A stretch of 64,000 nucleotides of DNA from Capra hircus (Eukaryota; Chordata; Mammalia; Artiodactyla; Bovidae): contig NW_017189517.1 in NCBI RefSeq assembly GCF_001704415.2, forward strand, positions 5,777,167 through 5,841,166. Direction: 5' to 3'. Every line of letters begins with the position of its first letter. Position 1 is the stretch's first letter. The position numbers and the translations under genes were made by a program. The notes beneath the pieces are model-generated. The model worked only from the letters and a program-made list of their open reading frames with translations, did no database searches and was not told the DNA's origin. Below, piece by piece: positions 23,467 to 33,655 of the stretch.

Positions 23467-25805
23467 CTTCAGTTCAGTTCAGTTGAGTTCAGTCGCTCAG
23501 TCATGTCCAACTTTTTGTGATCCCATGAATAACAGCACACCAGGCCTCCCTGTCCATCACCAACTTCTGGAGTTCACTCAGACTCACGTCCATCGAGTCA
23601 GTGATGCCATCCAGCCATCTCATCCTCTGTCGTCCCCTTCTCCTCCTGCCCCCAATCCCTTCCAGCATCAGAGTCTTTCCCAATGAGTCAAAACTTTGCA
23701 TGAGGTAGCCAAAGTACTGGAGTTTTAGCTTTAGCATCATTCCTTCCAAAGAAATCCCAGGGCTGATCTCCTTCAGAATGGACTGGTTGGATCGCCTTGC
23801 AGTCCAAGGGACTCTCAAGAGTCTTCTCCAACACCACAGTTGAAAAGCATCAATTCTTTGGCGCTCAGCCTTCTTCACAGTCCAACTCTCACATCAATAC
23901 ATGACCACAGGAAAAACCATAGCCTTGACTAGACGGACCTTAGTTGGCAAAGTAATGTCTCTGCTTTTGAATATGCTATCTAGGTTGGTTATAACTTTTC
24001 TTCCAAAGAGTAAGTGTCTTTTAATTTCATGGCTGCAGTCACCGTTTGCAGTGATTTTGGAGTCCAAAAAAACAAGGTCTGACACTGTTTCCACTGTTTC
24101 CCCATCTGTTTCCCATGAAGTGATGGGACCGGATGCCATGATCTTCGTTTTCTGAATGTTGAGCTTTAAGCCAACTTTTTCACTCTCCTCTTTCACTTTC
24201 ATGAAGAGGCTTTTTAGTTCCTCTTCACTTTCTGCCATAAGGGTGGTGTCATCTGCATATCTGAGGTTATTGATGTTTCTCCCGGCACTCTTGATTCCAG
24301 CTTGTGTTTCTTCCAGTCCAGCGTTTCTCATGATGTACTCTGCTTAGAAGTTAAATAAGCAGGGTGACAATATACAGCCTTGATGTACTTCATTTCCTAT
24401 TTGGAACAGTCTGTTGTTCCATGTCCAGTTCTAACTGTTGCTTCCTGATCTGCATACAGATTTCTCAAGAGGCAGGTCAGGTAGTCTGGTATTCCCATCT
24501 CTCAGAAGTTTCCACAGTTCATTGTGATCCACGCAGTCAAAGGCTTCAGCATAGTCAATAAAGCAGAAATAGATGTTTTCCTGGAACTCTCTTCCTTTTT
24601 CGATGATCCAGCAGATATTGGCAATTTGATCTCTGGTTCCTCTGCCTTTTCTAAAACCAGCTTGAACATCTGGATGTTCATGGTTCATGTATTGCTGAAG
24701 CCTGGCTTGGAGAATTTTGAGCATTACTTTACTAGCATGTGAGATGAGTGCAATTGTGTGGTAGTTTGAGCATTCTTTGGCATTTCCTTTCTTTGGGATT
24801 GGAATGAAAACTGACCTTTTCCAGTCCTGCACCCATTGCTGAGTTTTCCAAGTTTTCTGGCAGATTGAGTACAGCACTTTCACAGCATCATCTTTCAGGA
24901 TTTGAAACAGCTCAATTGGAATTCCATTACCTCCACTAGCTTTGTTCGTAGTGATGCTTTCTAAGGCCCACATCACACCATTGTGATTATCTGGGTCGTG
25001 AAGATCTTTTTTGTACAGTTCTTCTGTGTATTCTTGCCACCTCTTCTTAATATCTTCTGCTTCTGTTAGGTCCATACCATTTCTGTCCTTTATCGAGCCC
25101 CTCTTTGCATGAAATGTTCCCTTGGTATCTCTAATTTTCTTGAAGAGATCTCTAGTCTTTCCCATTCTGTTATTTTCCTCTATTTCTTTGCATTGATCGC
25201 TGAAGAAGGCTTTCTTTTCTCTTCTTGCTATTCTTTAGAACTCTGCATTCAGATGCTTATATCTTTCCTTTTCTCCTTTGTTTTTCCCTTCTTTTCTTTT
25301 CAGAGCTATTTGTAAGGCCTCCCCAGACAGCCATTTTGCTTGTTTGCATTTCTTTTCCATGGGGATGGTCTTGATCCCTGTCTCCTGTACAATGTCACAA
25401 ACTTCATTCCATAGTTCATCAGGCACTCTGTCTATCAGATCTAGGCCCTTAAATATATTTCTCACTTCCACTCTATAATAATAAGGGATTTGATTTAGGT
25501 CTTACCTGAATGGTCTAGCGGTTTTCCCTACTTTCTTCAATTTATGTCTGAATTTGGTAATAAGGAGTTTATGTTCTGAGCCACAGTCAGCTCCTGGTCT
25601 TATGTTTGTTGACCCCCCTACTTTCTTCAATTTGAGTCTGAATTTGGTAATAAGGAGTTCATGATCTGAGCCATAGTCAGCTCCTGGTCTTGTTTTTATT
25701 GACTGTACAGAGCTTCTCCATCTTTGGCTGCAAAGAATATAATCAATCTGTTTTCGGTGTTGACCATCTGGTGATGTCCGTGTGTAGAGTCTTCTCTTGT
25801 GTTGT
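23467..25805 (-). mobile_element. BovB LINE, about 2.3 kb, with internal tandem duplication
   Basis: Antisense BovB from the 3' tail (ttcagttcagttgagttcag) up to the endonuclease C-terminal region (about 25,805). Frame remnants: C-terminal domain 23,501-23,878; RT palm/thumb 23,894-24,331 with YADD (NNLRYADDTTLMAE); RT fingers and linker 24,431-25,165 (244 codons, with FIDYAEAFDCVD); and 25,235-25,471. A 90-bp segment is present twice in tandem at 25,526-25,615 and 25,616-25,705; other BovB copies here have it once. A short inverted piece of the same element follows at 25,806-25,860. Confidence 0.93.
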
Positions 25806-25860
25806 GAGAAATATATTTAAGGGCCTAGATCTGAGTGCCTGATGAACCATGAAATGAGGT
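25806..25860 (+). mobile_element. Inverted BovB scrap joined to the preceding copy
   Basis: Reads in BovB sense (gagaaatatatttaagggcc ... tgcctgatgaacca) and repeats, inverted, the segment at about 25,415-25,466 of the adjoining minus-strand copy. Both share the variant aaatatattt where the copy at 41,938 has aaatagatat, which argues that it derives from this same element. Confidence 0.75.
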
Positions 25861-26069
25861 AATGCAGTAAACTATTGTTTAACAGAAATCCAAATATTAA
25901 TCCTTATATAACACTCAAATATACACCTTATTGTGTCTAAGTAGGATAGTGCCCTCAACAACGTGAAAATACATGTACCAAAATTTCTTTTCCATTCAGT
26001 GAAAACTACCAGTCCAGAGATGAATAGAAAGGCAGTGAATAAAGTTTTGGAGCAATCCAGTTCAACCTA

Positions 26070-28117
26070 GGGCTGGAGGGAGTGTGAGGGTAACAGGCAG
26101 GAGGACTAGGGTTCCCCAAACAGAGAAAATAGGCTGCAAGTGTCAGACTTTGTTCCTCTCAAGCAACAGGAGGAAACAAACTGCAAATCTCAGATTGTTT
26201 CCCCTTCTCAATACAAAATCAAAAGGAGGTATGTTTTAAAATTCTGTGTTGCCATGAGGACACCTGGTTCCACCTGAACTTCACTTTTCTCAAGCTATGA
26301 GCTAACCAATGTGGTTTTTCTTATGGAAATGTTTTTCTTGAGCTATGTTAATGAACTATTTATTTACCTTAGGCTCTGTCTTTCTTCAAATCAGTTCCAC
26401 CTAAGACTCAGAACCTACTTGACAAACCAGTATGTTTTACTCAACAAACCAATAGGTTTTCTTCATGTAAAAGTTCTTTTAAGCTATGTTAATGAGACTA
26501 TGTGTTTGCTAGGAACCCTGCCTTTCTTTAAGATTTATGTCAATCGTTTTATGGCCTGGGATGACTCACTTTGTGCCAATGCTATCTCAAAATGCATGTT
26601 GTGGGTGAGGGGCCTGGTGCCATTCTCTGAGTTTTGAGACATTTTCTTTCTCTAATTCAGTTCAGCCCAGTCGCTCAGTCGTGTCCAACTCTTTGTGACC
26701 CCATGGACTGCAGCATGCCAGGCCTCGATGTTCATCAACAACTCCCAGAGTTTACTCAAACTCACATCCATCAACTCACGCCATCCAAAAATCTCATCCT
26801 CTGTCATCCCCTTCTCCTCCTGCTTTCAGTTTTTCCCCAGCATCAGGGTCTTTTCAAATGAGTCAGCTCTTCACTTCAGGTGGCCAAACTATTGGAGTCT
26901 CAGCCTCAACATCAGTCCTTCCAATGAATATTCAGGACTGATTTCCTTTAGGATGGACTGGTTGGTACTCTTTGCAGTCCAAGGGACTCTCAAGAGTCTT
27001 TTCCAACACCACAGTTCAAAAGCATCAAATCTTTGGCACTCAGCTTTCTTTATACTCCAACTCTCACACCCATACATGACTACTGGAAAAACCATAGCTT
27101 TGACTAGACGGGTCTTTGTTGGCAAAGTAATGTCTCTGCTTTTTAACATGCTGTCTAGGTTGGTCATAGCTTTTCTTCCAAGGATCAAGTGTCTTTTAGT
27201 TTCATGTCTGCAGTCACCATCTTCAATGATTTTGGAGCCCCTCCCCCCTAAAAAAAGTCTGCCACTGTTTCCATTGTGTTCCCATCTATTTCCCATGAAG
27301 TGATGGGACTGAATGTCATGATCTTAGTTTTCTGAACGTTGAGTTTTAAGCCAACTTTTTCACTCTCCTCTTTCACTTTCATCAAGAGTCTCTTTAGTTC
27401 TTTCCTTTCTGCCATAAGGGTGGTATCATCCGCATATCTGAGGTTATTGATATTTCTCCCGGCGATCTTGATTCCAGCTTGTACTTCATCCAGCCCAGCA
27501 TTTCTCATGATGTAATCTGCATATAAGTTAAGCAGAGTGACAATATACAGCCTTGACGTACTCCTATCTCAATTTGAAACCAGTCTGTTGTTCCATGTCC
27601 AGTTCTAATTGTTGCTTCCTGACCTACATACAGATTTCTCAGGAGGCAGGTAAGGTAGTCTGATATTCCCATCTCTTGAAGAATTTCCCACAGTTTTTTT
27701 GTGATTCACACAGTCAAAGGCTTTGGCGTAGTGAATAAAGTAGAAGTAGACTTTTTTTTTTTTTTTTCTGAAATTCTCCTGCTTTTCGATGATCCAATGG
27801 ATGTTGGCAATTTGATCTATGGTTCCTCTGCCTTTTCTAACTCCAGCTTGAACATTTAGAAGTTTACAGTTCACGTACTATTGAAGCCTGCTAGTAGGTA
27901 TATAACTTCCTGCTAAAGACTACCAGGAGGTCACTCTTTCTGCCCCCTTCTCATGTCTATGTCAGAAGCTTTCTCTATCTCTTTTATACTTTAATAAAGC
28001 TTTATTACACAAAAGTTCTGAGCCATCAAGCTTGTCCCAAGATTGAATTCTTCTCCTCTGGAGGGCAAGAATCCCAGTGTCTTTCATGGCTCAGCAACAA
28101 CCTTCCAGGAAGCTCAT
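26070..28117 (+). mobile_element. Probable ERV LTR, interrupted by BovB
   Basis: The two flanks (26,070-26,655 and about 27,889-28,117) together look like a ruminant endogenous-retrovirus LTR: a U3-like region, then ctttctctatctcttttata, a polyadenylation signal AATAAA at 27,993-27,998, and a U5-like stretch ending near gctcagcaaca. Strand is inferred from the AATAAA. No retroviral gene, primer-binding site or second LTR is seen, so it would be a solo LTR. LTR ends and TSD could not be fixed. Confidence 0.55.
26656..27888 (-). mobile_element. BovB LINE, 5'-truncated, nested in the LTR
   Basis: Antisense BovB from the 3' tail (ttcagttcagcccagtcgctc) to the RT fingers (ending ...cgtactattgaagcctg). 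Remnant frames: 26,889-27,296, 27,248-27,508 (NNLRYADDTTLMAE, YADD intact) and 27,605-27,874. The normal run of five T is expanded to about 16 T at 27,752-27,767. It divides the probable LTR, so it is younger than it. Confidence 0.92.
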
Positions 28118-28598
28118 TTTAATTCCCTAATTATCACTGGTCCACATCTTCAGGCTTATAGTTCTCCCTGAGGCTCCTGGTTATTTTTCCTAATACATAT
28201 CCCAGTCTTGTTAATCAAACAAGTCCTTTATATTAAATAGAAAACTCATCATAAAATTGAAATTGCATTGAATTTATTTTAGCAGAGGTTGGAAGCTACT
28301 TTCTTTCTTTTTTTTAATAGGAGAAAAAGAAATTTAATTTCATACATACAGAATTTCCAGAAACACACAAAAGTCTTTCCTGGTGGCCATGTAATTGAAC
28401 CTTATACACCATGAGCTTCAATTGAGTGAAGGAGAAGTGGCTACAGGTCTGGGGTTTCAAAGCGAAGGAAGATAAAACCCAAGAAGACAAGAGCCGGTGT
28501 TTGGTAGATATATGTTTGTGAGGAAGTGCACATAAACTTTTCTGATATAAAAAGTTACTTTGGTATAAGCTTTCTGCTGGTACAAGCCCTTCATCTAA
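28118..28598. other. No recognised feature
   Basis: Unrecognised sequence after the LTR-like region, with a T-run near 28,307. Could be further LTR flank; I cannot assign it. Confidence 0.35.
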
Positions 28599-28606
28599 AT
28601 TCTTTT

Positions 28607-28802
28607 TTTGTTTAATTTTAATTTTTACTTTATTTTACTTTACAATACTGTATTGGTTTTGCCATACATTGACATGAATCCACCACGGGTGTACATGAGA
28701 TCCCAAACATGAACCCCCCTCCCACCTCCCTCCCCACAACATCCCTCTGGGTCATCCCCTTGCACCAGCCCCAAGCATGCTGTATGGGAGAATGGCATTT
28801 AC
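28607..28802 (-). mobile_element. L1 3' tail, about 0.2 kb, with a tiny 5' inversion
   Basis: Antisense L1 3' UTR (tttactttacaatactgtat ... ccaagcatgctgtat) ending at 28,785. The next 14 bases, gggagaatggcatt (28,786-28,799), are L1 sequence in the opposite orientation, normally about 60 bp further 5' in the element. The direct repeat attctttt at 28,599-28,606 and 28,803-28,810 is a plausible TSD enclosing both pieces. Confidence 0.85.
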
Positions 28803-28810
28803 ATTCTTTT

Positions 28811-29228
28811 AAAGGCAGGTAAGAAGGAGGTGAAAACCTCTTCTTGAGTCTAGAGGACTTTGACTTTGCTCAGAGTAATCCACATGTCAAAGTGACAACT
28901 TCTGGGGTCACATGTTTTGCTCTCTGTCACCCTAAAGCAATGTCTAGACTCTTGTCACTTTTGAACCCATGTCAACACAAAGTGAGTCACTTCAAATACT
29001 GCCCCCGAAAGGGTCATCTTCTAGCTCATTCATCTCAGGTGACCATAGAGGGTAATAGGCAAGACAGATTCTCCCAAATTCAACACAGAGAAGAGCCAGG
29101 CATTTGACGTTCTAGTCAAAAGATGAAATCTCCATCCTTCCAGAAACTACATTCTAATAACTAACTTCAGGGAGTAATTTGCTTAGGTTTTAGCACTGGG
29201 ATAGGCCCACATCTTCTGAGTTATAATG
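28811..29228. other. No recognised feature; an 87-codon open frame
   Basis: The frame at 28,844-29,107 (+) has no recognisable domain, signal or homologue known to me, and codon or conservation support cannot be judged here. I treat it as non-coding by default. Confidence 0.35.
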
Positions 29229-29475
29229 TATTCACCTATCATATTTAGTGGCAAAAGGAAAAAATGATCAATCCTTCCATTTAGACATTAACAAAAAAAT
29301 TCTGCAATTTACTGAAGTTTACATAAAAGTATGTTTGTGAATATATATATAATATACCCATGCATACATATATATGGTATGTATTCACATATTCTAAATT
29401 AGATCAATCAGTCTATATTAAATTAGAACATCAATAAATTATATGTCATCTATTTCATCTGTGTTGTCTGTACTG
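29229..29475 (-). repeat. Unrecognised interspersed repeat, copy 2
   Basis: Reverse-complement partner of 21,690-21,899. It differs by scattered substitutions and about 23 extra bases (around 29,392-29,415) that interrupt the match. Unlike copy 1 it is not cut by a BovB, so it shows what may lie further along the repeat (about 29,150-29,229). Confidence 0.7.
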
Positions 29476-30019
29476 TCACCTTCATCTCCATTTGTGTGGT
29501 TTGAATCTCTACAGGTACAATTTGCAAGGCATCACAGGTTATACTATCATGTAATGCCATTATTTTATTTTACAGATGAGAAAACTGAAGCCATAGAAGA
29601 GAATAACATGTCATAGAAAAGCCATGATTCATTCCAGTTCTCTTGATGCTCATTTAAGCATTCTTTCTATTGTTTAATGATTCTAGATGGATAAAAAAGC
29701 ATTTTCCTGTCCTCATTTGAATTACGTATATATATTCAGAAATTATGAAACTAGTGATTCCTGAGAACTTAGAGATCATGTAGCCTACTGTTTCTCAACA
29801 GGAATCTATGAACTAGATATATTATAACACTTGCTCCTTAGAGATTCTCATTCTATGAGACTGGGGTGGTGGAGATAAAATTCTTTATTTTTTTAATTTC
29901 CAGAAGATTCTCCTACACATAATGACTTGGAAACCTCTGATCTAATACAACTTAACTTGGACAGATGTAATGACAGACATCTAAAAAGGAGAAGGAATCT
30001 TGCTTTTGCAAACAATTTC
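29476..30019. other. Possible MIR remnant, otherwise unrecognised
   Basis: At about 29,560-29,620 ttttattttacagatgagaa followed by aactgaagcca resembles the antisense MIR block. The rest is unrecognised. Confidence 0.4.
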
Positions 30020-30093
30020 TTCAGTTCAGTTCAGTCACTCAGTCATGTCCGACTCTTTGCGACCCCTTGAATCCCAGCACACCAGGCCTCCCT
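30020..30093 (-). mobile_element. BovB 3' terminal scrap
   Basis: Only the last about 74 bp of BovB, antisense: ttcagttcagtcactcag ... ccagcacaccaggcctccct. It ends abruptly at 30,093. Extreme 5' truncation. Confidence 0.85.
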
Positions 30094-31309
30094 ATAAGGG
30101 GCTCAAGTCACTCACACTTGACTTTTGCATTGTTATTTACAACTGCAGCACTATGTGCTATGTCTACAGATTAGAACTTTTCAGCACGGAAGAGCTATGT
30201 TAGGGAAGTAGGAAAAGCAGCACAGTATCCTAGAGCAAATCCAACAGCAGATTGTGAATTCGGTCCCAAATGCCATTTGAACACAAATGTTTTCTGCTTC
30301 TGTTGCTACTACTTATATAAGTTATGCTGTTGGACATATTCAAAAAGGCAAAACAACAACAACAACAACAAAACTTCAATTAGAAGATGGTGATGGCCGA
30401 CATTGCCATCACTGAATTTAAAGAAATAGCCATGGATAAGGTCATTAAGTCAAAGTTGGATTTTGAATTATAATCAGATTCCCAAGGGCCCTGGGGCAGA
30501 TTATTCAGGTCTTTGTGGATTGTTCTCAGCTACATGCCAGTTATTAAGAATGTAGGATGTACTTTAATATTCATGGGCAGTTTTGGGGCTGTAACTTAAA
30601 CTCATTTTAGAGGCTGATATACAGATTTCAATTGCCTATGTCAGTACCTCCAGATATATATCTGCATATTATTTTCCTTAATGATGTTCACTTGTATATG
30701 CCTGGCACAACCATAAAGCATTTCATAGTCAGATAAGGGAATAGAACTGCTCATATAGGTTTGAAATAAAAGATAAAGTTCACTAACTGCTATATGTGTT
30801 CAGAGATAGGAACTATCACAGTCAGTTTGTAAGATATAAAGGGAAAGGTTGATGAAGGTTGATGATATATGAGGTAAGGCTTGGAAAATAAGTAGTGAAC
30901 AGAAGGACAGCAGGGGAGAGAGAGAGAGAATGAGAAAGAGAAATAGAGAGGAATAGAGAGAATAAGAGCATCTGTTTCAGGCACAGGGAGCTGTATGGGC
31001 AATGCCATGGGTGTACTGGAGTATAAAATATATTAGGTCAAAATAACTCAGAGAACTTCACTTTGCATACCTTCTCTGAAAGATATTTCTACCCTTTCGG
31101 TTCCCTTGAGAAATTTTCTAATGAAAATTCCTATCTTATATGTATTACTAAATCGTAATGGTTTTAAGAGATAGTTGGTCAACAGAGAGGTGTACAAAAA
31201 CATTACTAATAGCCACATGTGCTATCAACAAAAGCTTAGAACTCTGACAATGATGTAGTGACATGAGGGCAGAACAGTAGGATTAAAGAAAATGGAAAAA
31301 AAAGGATTT
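30094..31309. other. Unrecognised DNA with two simple repeats
   Basis: An (AAC)n run at about 30,352-30,372 and a GA-rich stretch at about 30,915-30,968. Nothing else recognised. Confidence 0.45.
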
Positions 31310-31510
31310 GAAATCAGAGCGACAGAATTTGAGTCTCTTCTCTGTTAGTAATTAATAGTATGATCTTTGCTTTTATTCAGTGTCTCCTGGATCTCAATTC
31401 ATTTATAAAAAGAGAATGAAAATGCCTACCCTATCTAGCTTTTTAGGTTGCTGTGAGGATCAAATCAGATAAGTGCAAAATTAGGTGTTAATATGGAATA
31501 TAATTATTAC
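31310..31510 (+). mobile_element. MIR SINE
   Basis: gaatttgagtctcttctctg ... atttataaaaagagaatg ... cctaccctatctagc ... ttgctgtgaggatcaaatca ... gataagtgcaaaa follows the MIR consensus order from the middle to the 3' end. Confidence 0.7.
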
Positions 31511-32079
31511 TAGTATAATAATGGTGATTTAAAAATTAATAGTATTTAAAGATTTTTATACCTATGCCAAATGAGGGTTTTTTCATTCTTTTTAAAAGCA
31601 TTAATCTTGTAATATCAGAAACACATTTCTAAGATGAGTCACTGGTATAAGGATCACATTCTAATTCAAAAGTCCTTTCTGGATGGCTTAGAGACATTTA
31701 ACTGTTAATGTAAGTATGAAAGGCCAGGAACCTGAATCATTGATGGGGAAAAAGAATCAGTTTGGGGACATCAATTAGACTTTAGTAGCTGATCTCATCT
31801 GGCAACAGGAGCTGGGCACAATGACTCTCCTTGCATCCTTTGGTTTCAAGTGTATTCCTATTATCATCTAATCCCTAAAGCTGAGTTTGGAAAGATGACA
31901 TTGTTACTCAGGATGGCTTCAAACAAGCTCCCATTTTTAAAGTTTCAAGCAGGAAGCATTGTCATGCGGCCATCATACTATTTTATCTGCAAAATATGCT
32001 ACAAATATATTTTCTCAGTAATTTGATTTTGGTTTTGCTCCGGGCTTTTTTTTTTTTTTTTAAGAAAGAGAGATGATAC
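31511..32079. other. No recognised feature
   Basis: Unrecognised DNA; a T-run of about 16 at 32,047-32,062. Confidence 0.4.
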
Positions 32080-32530
32080 TGTCTTTAATAAAATTAGACA
32101 AAGAACATTTTCAAATAACCAAACAAAGAAATGTCACTAGGCAACAAACATTTGGAAGCATGTTCAACTCTCACTAATAGTCAAAGGAATAACATGTAAA
32201 TCACCGAGATAGTGTTTCAAATTATCAAACTGGAAATATTTAAAAGAAAAGTAAGTGGGCAAATTCATAACATCCTACAATGTAGAAATACTTAAATGAA
32301 GTATGGTAAAGTAATTAAAATGTGTTCTAAAACATAGATGGCAATGAAGAAACGATCCCAATAAAATGCATGAGAATTGTCAGACATGTAATAGATCATG
32401 TGGAAGGAGTTAATAACAGTCATTTCTGGAAGGTTGTGTTACAGTCTTTTATTTTTAAACTGAGTTTCAAATTTTCTCCAATGAATATTACCATTATTAT
32501 TAGTAAATAGTTTAAAATGTACATATGCAC
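32080..32530 (+). mobile_element. Possible ancient L1M 3' sequence
   Basis: The 3' part, caaattttctccaatgaata followed by ttaccattattatt, resembles the end of old L1M elements. Highly diverged, so tentative. Confidence 0.35.
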
Positions 32531-32894
32531 TCATGCACACTTAAGAATCATCTTCTAAAGTTGCTTCTTTCTGTTATATTAAATATGCAATATACCCAAT
32601 ATGACAGCCACATTCTTTTAAAAAAAAAATTGTATCTTATTGTGGTAAGAACACAACATAAGATCTACTGTTTTAACAAATTTTAAGTATACAATAAAGT
32701 TTTGTTGATTATACGTACATTGTCATACAGCAGGTTTTTAAATTATTCACCTTACTTAATTGAAACATTGAGCATTATGTTATGAAACATGCCTATTATT
32801 ATGTTGATTAATAACTGGCCATTCTCCCCTCTTCCACTCTCTAATAAGCACCATTGCAGTATTTGATTTTTATGATTTGGCTATTTTAGTTACC

Positions 32895-33092
32895 ATCCCT
32901 GGTGGCTCAGACGGTAAAGAATCTGCCTGCAATATGGGAGACCTGGGTTTGATCCCTGGATTGGGAAGATCCCCTGGAGGAGGGGATGGCAACCCACTCC
33001 AGTATTCTTGCCTGGGGAATCCCCATGAACAGAGGAGCCTGGTTGGTTACAGTCTAAGGGGTCACAAAGAGTCGAACATGACTGAGCGACTA
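32895..33092 (+). mobile_element. Bov-tA SINE
   Basis: Head from ccctggtggctcagacgg, B box gggtttgatccct (C-to-T at the usual gttcg), body caacccactccagtattc, end gactgagcgac. Inserted in the L1M. Confidence 0.88.
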
Positions 33093-33244
33093 AGGACATA
33101 TATAAATGAAATCATGCAATACTTGTCTTTCTGTGTCTAGCTTGTTTCTCACCACATAACGTCCTCAATATCTATCCATGTTGTAGCATACTGCAGAATT
33201 CCCTCCCCTTTTAAGATTGAATAATATTCCTTAGCATGTCCATA

Positions 33245-33351
33245 TAGTCACCCCTCCATATCTATGGGTTCCGTGTCTGCAGACTCAATCATCCAATAAA
33301 GATTGGTTGAATCTGGGGAATGTAGAACCCATGGATATGGAGGGCCACTTG
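33245..33351. mobile_element. MER2/Tigger-like DNA transposon remnant
   Basis: Imperfect terminal inverted repeats of about 24 bp: cccctccatatctatgggttc at the left and gaacccatggatatggaggg at the right, bounded by TA dinucleotides at 33,243-33,244 and 33,352-33,353. The roughly 107-bp length means nearly all of the interior is gone. No transposase. Confidence 0.65.
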
Positions 33352-33494
33352 TACTACAACATATATAAAATTCATTTGAACGTCAGAAGATTTGGTACCT
33401 TCATGGCTTTCTGGAACCAATCCCCTATGGAAAGACTACTACATTTGCTTTATCCATTCATCTATCAGTGGACATTTAAGTTGTTTTATGCCTT

Positions 33495-33655
33495 GGCTTC
33501 CCTGGTGGTTCAGATGGTAAACAATCTACCTGCAATATGGGACACCTGGGTTCAATCCCTGGTTCAGGAAGATACACTGGAGAATGGAGTGACAACTCTG
33601 TACCACTTCTCTGTACTGTTTTGGTGAGTCCAGAACCAGAAAAAAAAAAAAAAAA
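33495..33655 (+). mobile_element. tRNA-headed SINE fragment with A-tail
   Basis: A Bov-tA-type head (ggcttccctggtggttcag ... gggttcaatccctggttcag) runs to about 33,580. It is then followed by about 60 bp that do not match the BovA body (tgtaccacttctctgtactg) and A16 at 33,640-33,655. Either the body is replaced or the second part is unrelated. Confidence 0.65.

Larger units (their letters stand above)
32625..33494 (-). mobile_element. Ancient L1M 3' part, antisense, carrying later insertions
   Basis: Pieces such as ttattgtggtaagaacacaa, atccatgttgtagcatac, ttttaagattgaataatatt and tccattcatctatcagtgg follow the order of antisense old L1 ORF2/3' UTR. It is split by a Bov-tA at 32,895-33,092, a MER2-like element at 33,245-33,351 and bounded by another SINE at 33,495. 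Confidence 0.65.

Noticed and set aside
26950..27296. Antisense frames over BovB copies (e.g. ...SRVFSNTT..., ...LPRSKCLLISWLQ...) as conserved proteins
   Set aside because: They recur only because BovB recurs; they are the complementary strand of its ORF.
28844..29107. 87-codon frame as a small gene
   Set aside because: No domain or homologue recognised and no supporting context; left as unassigned.
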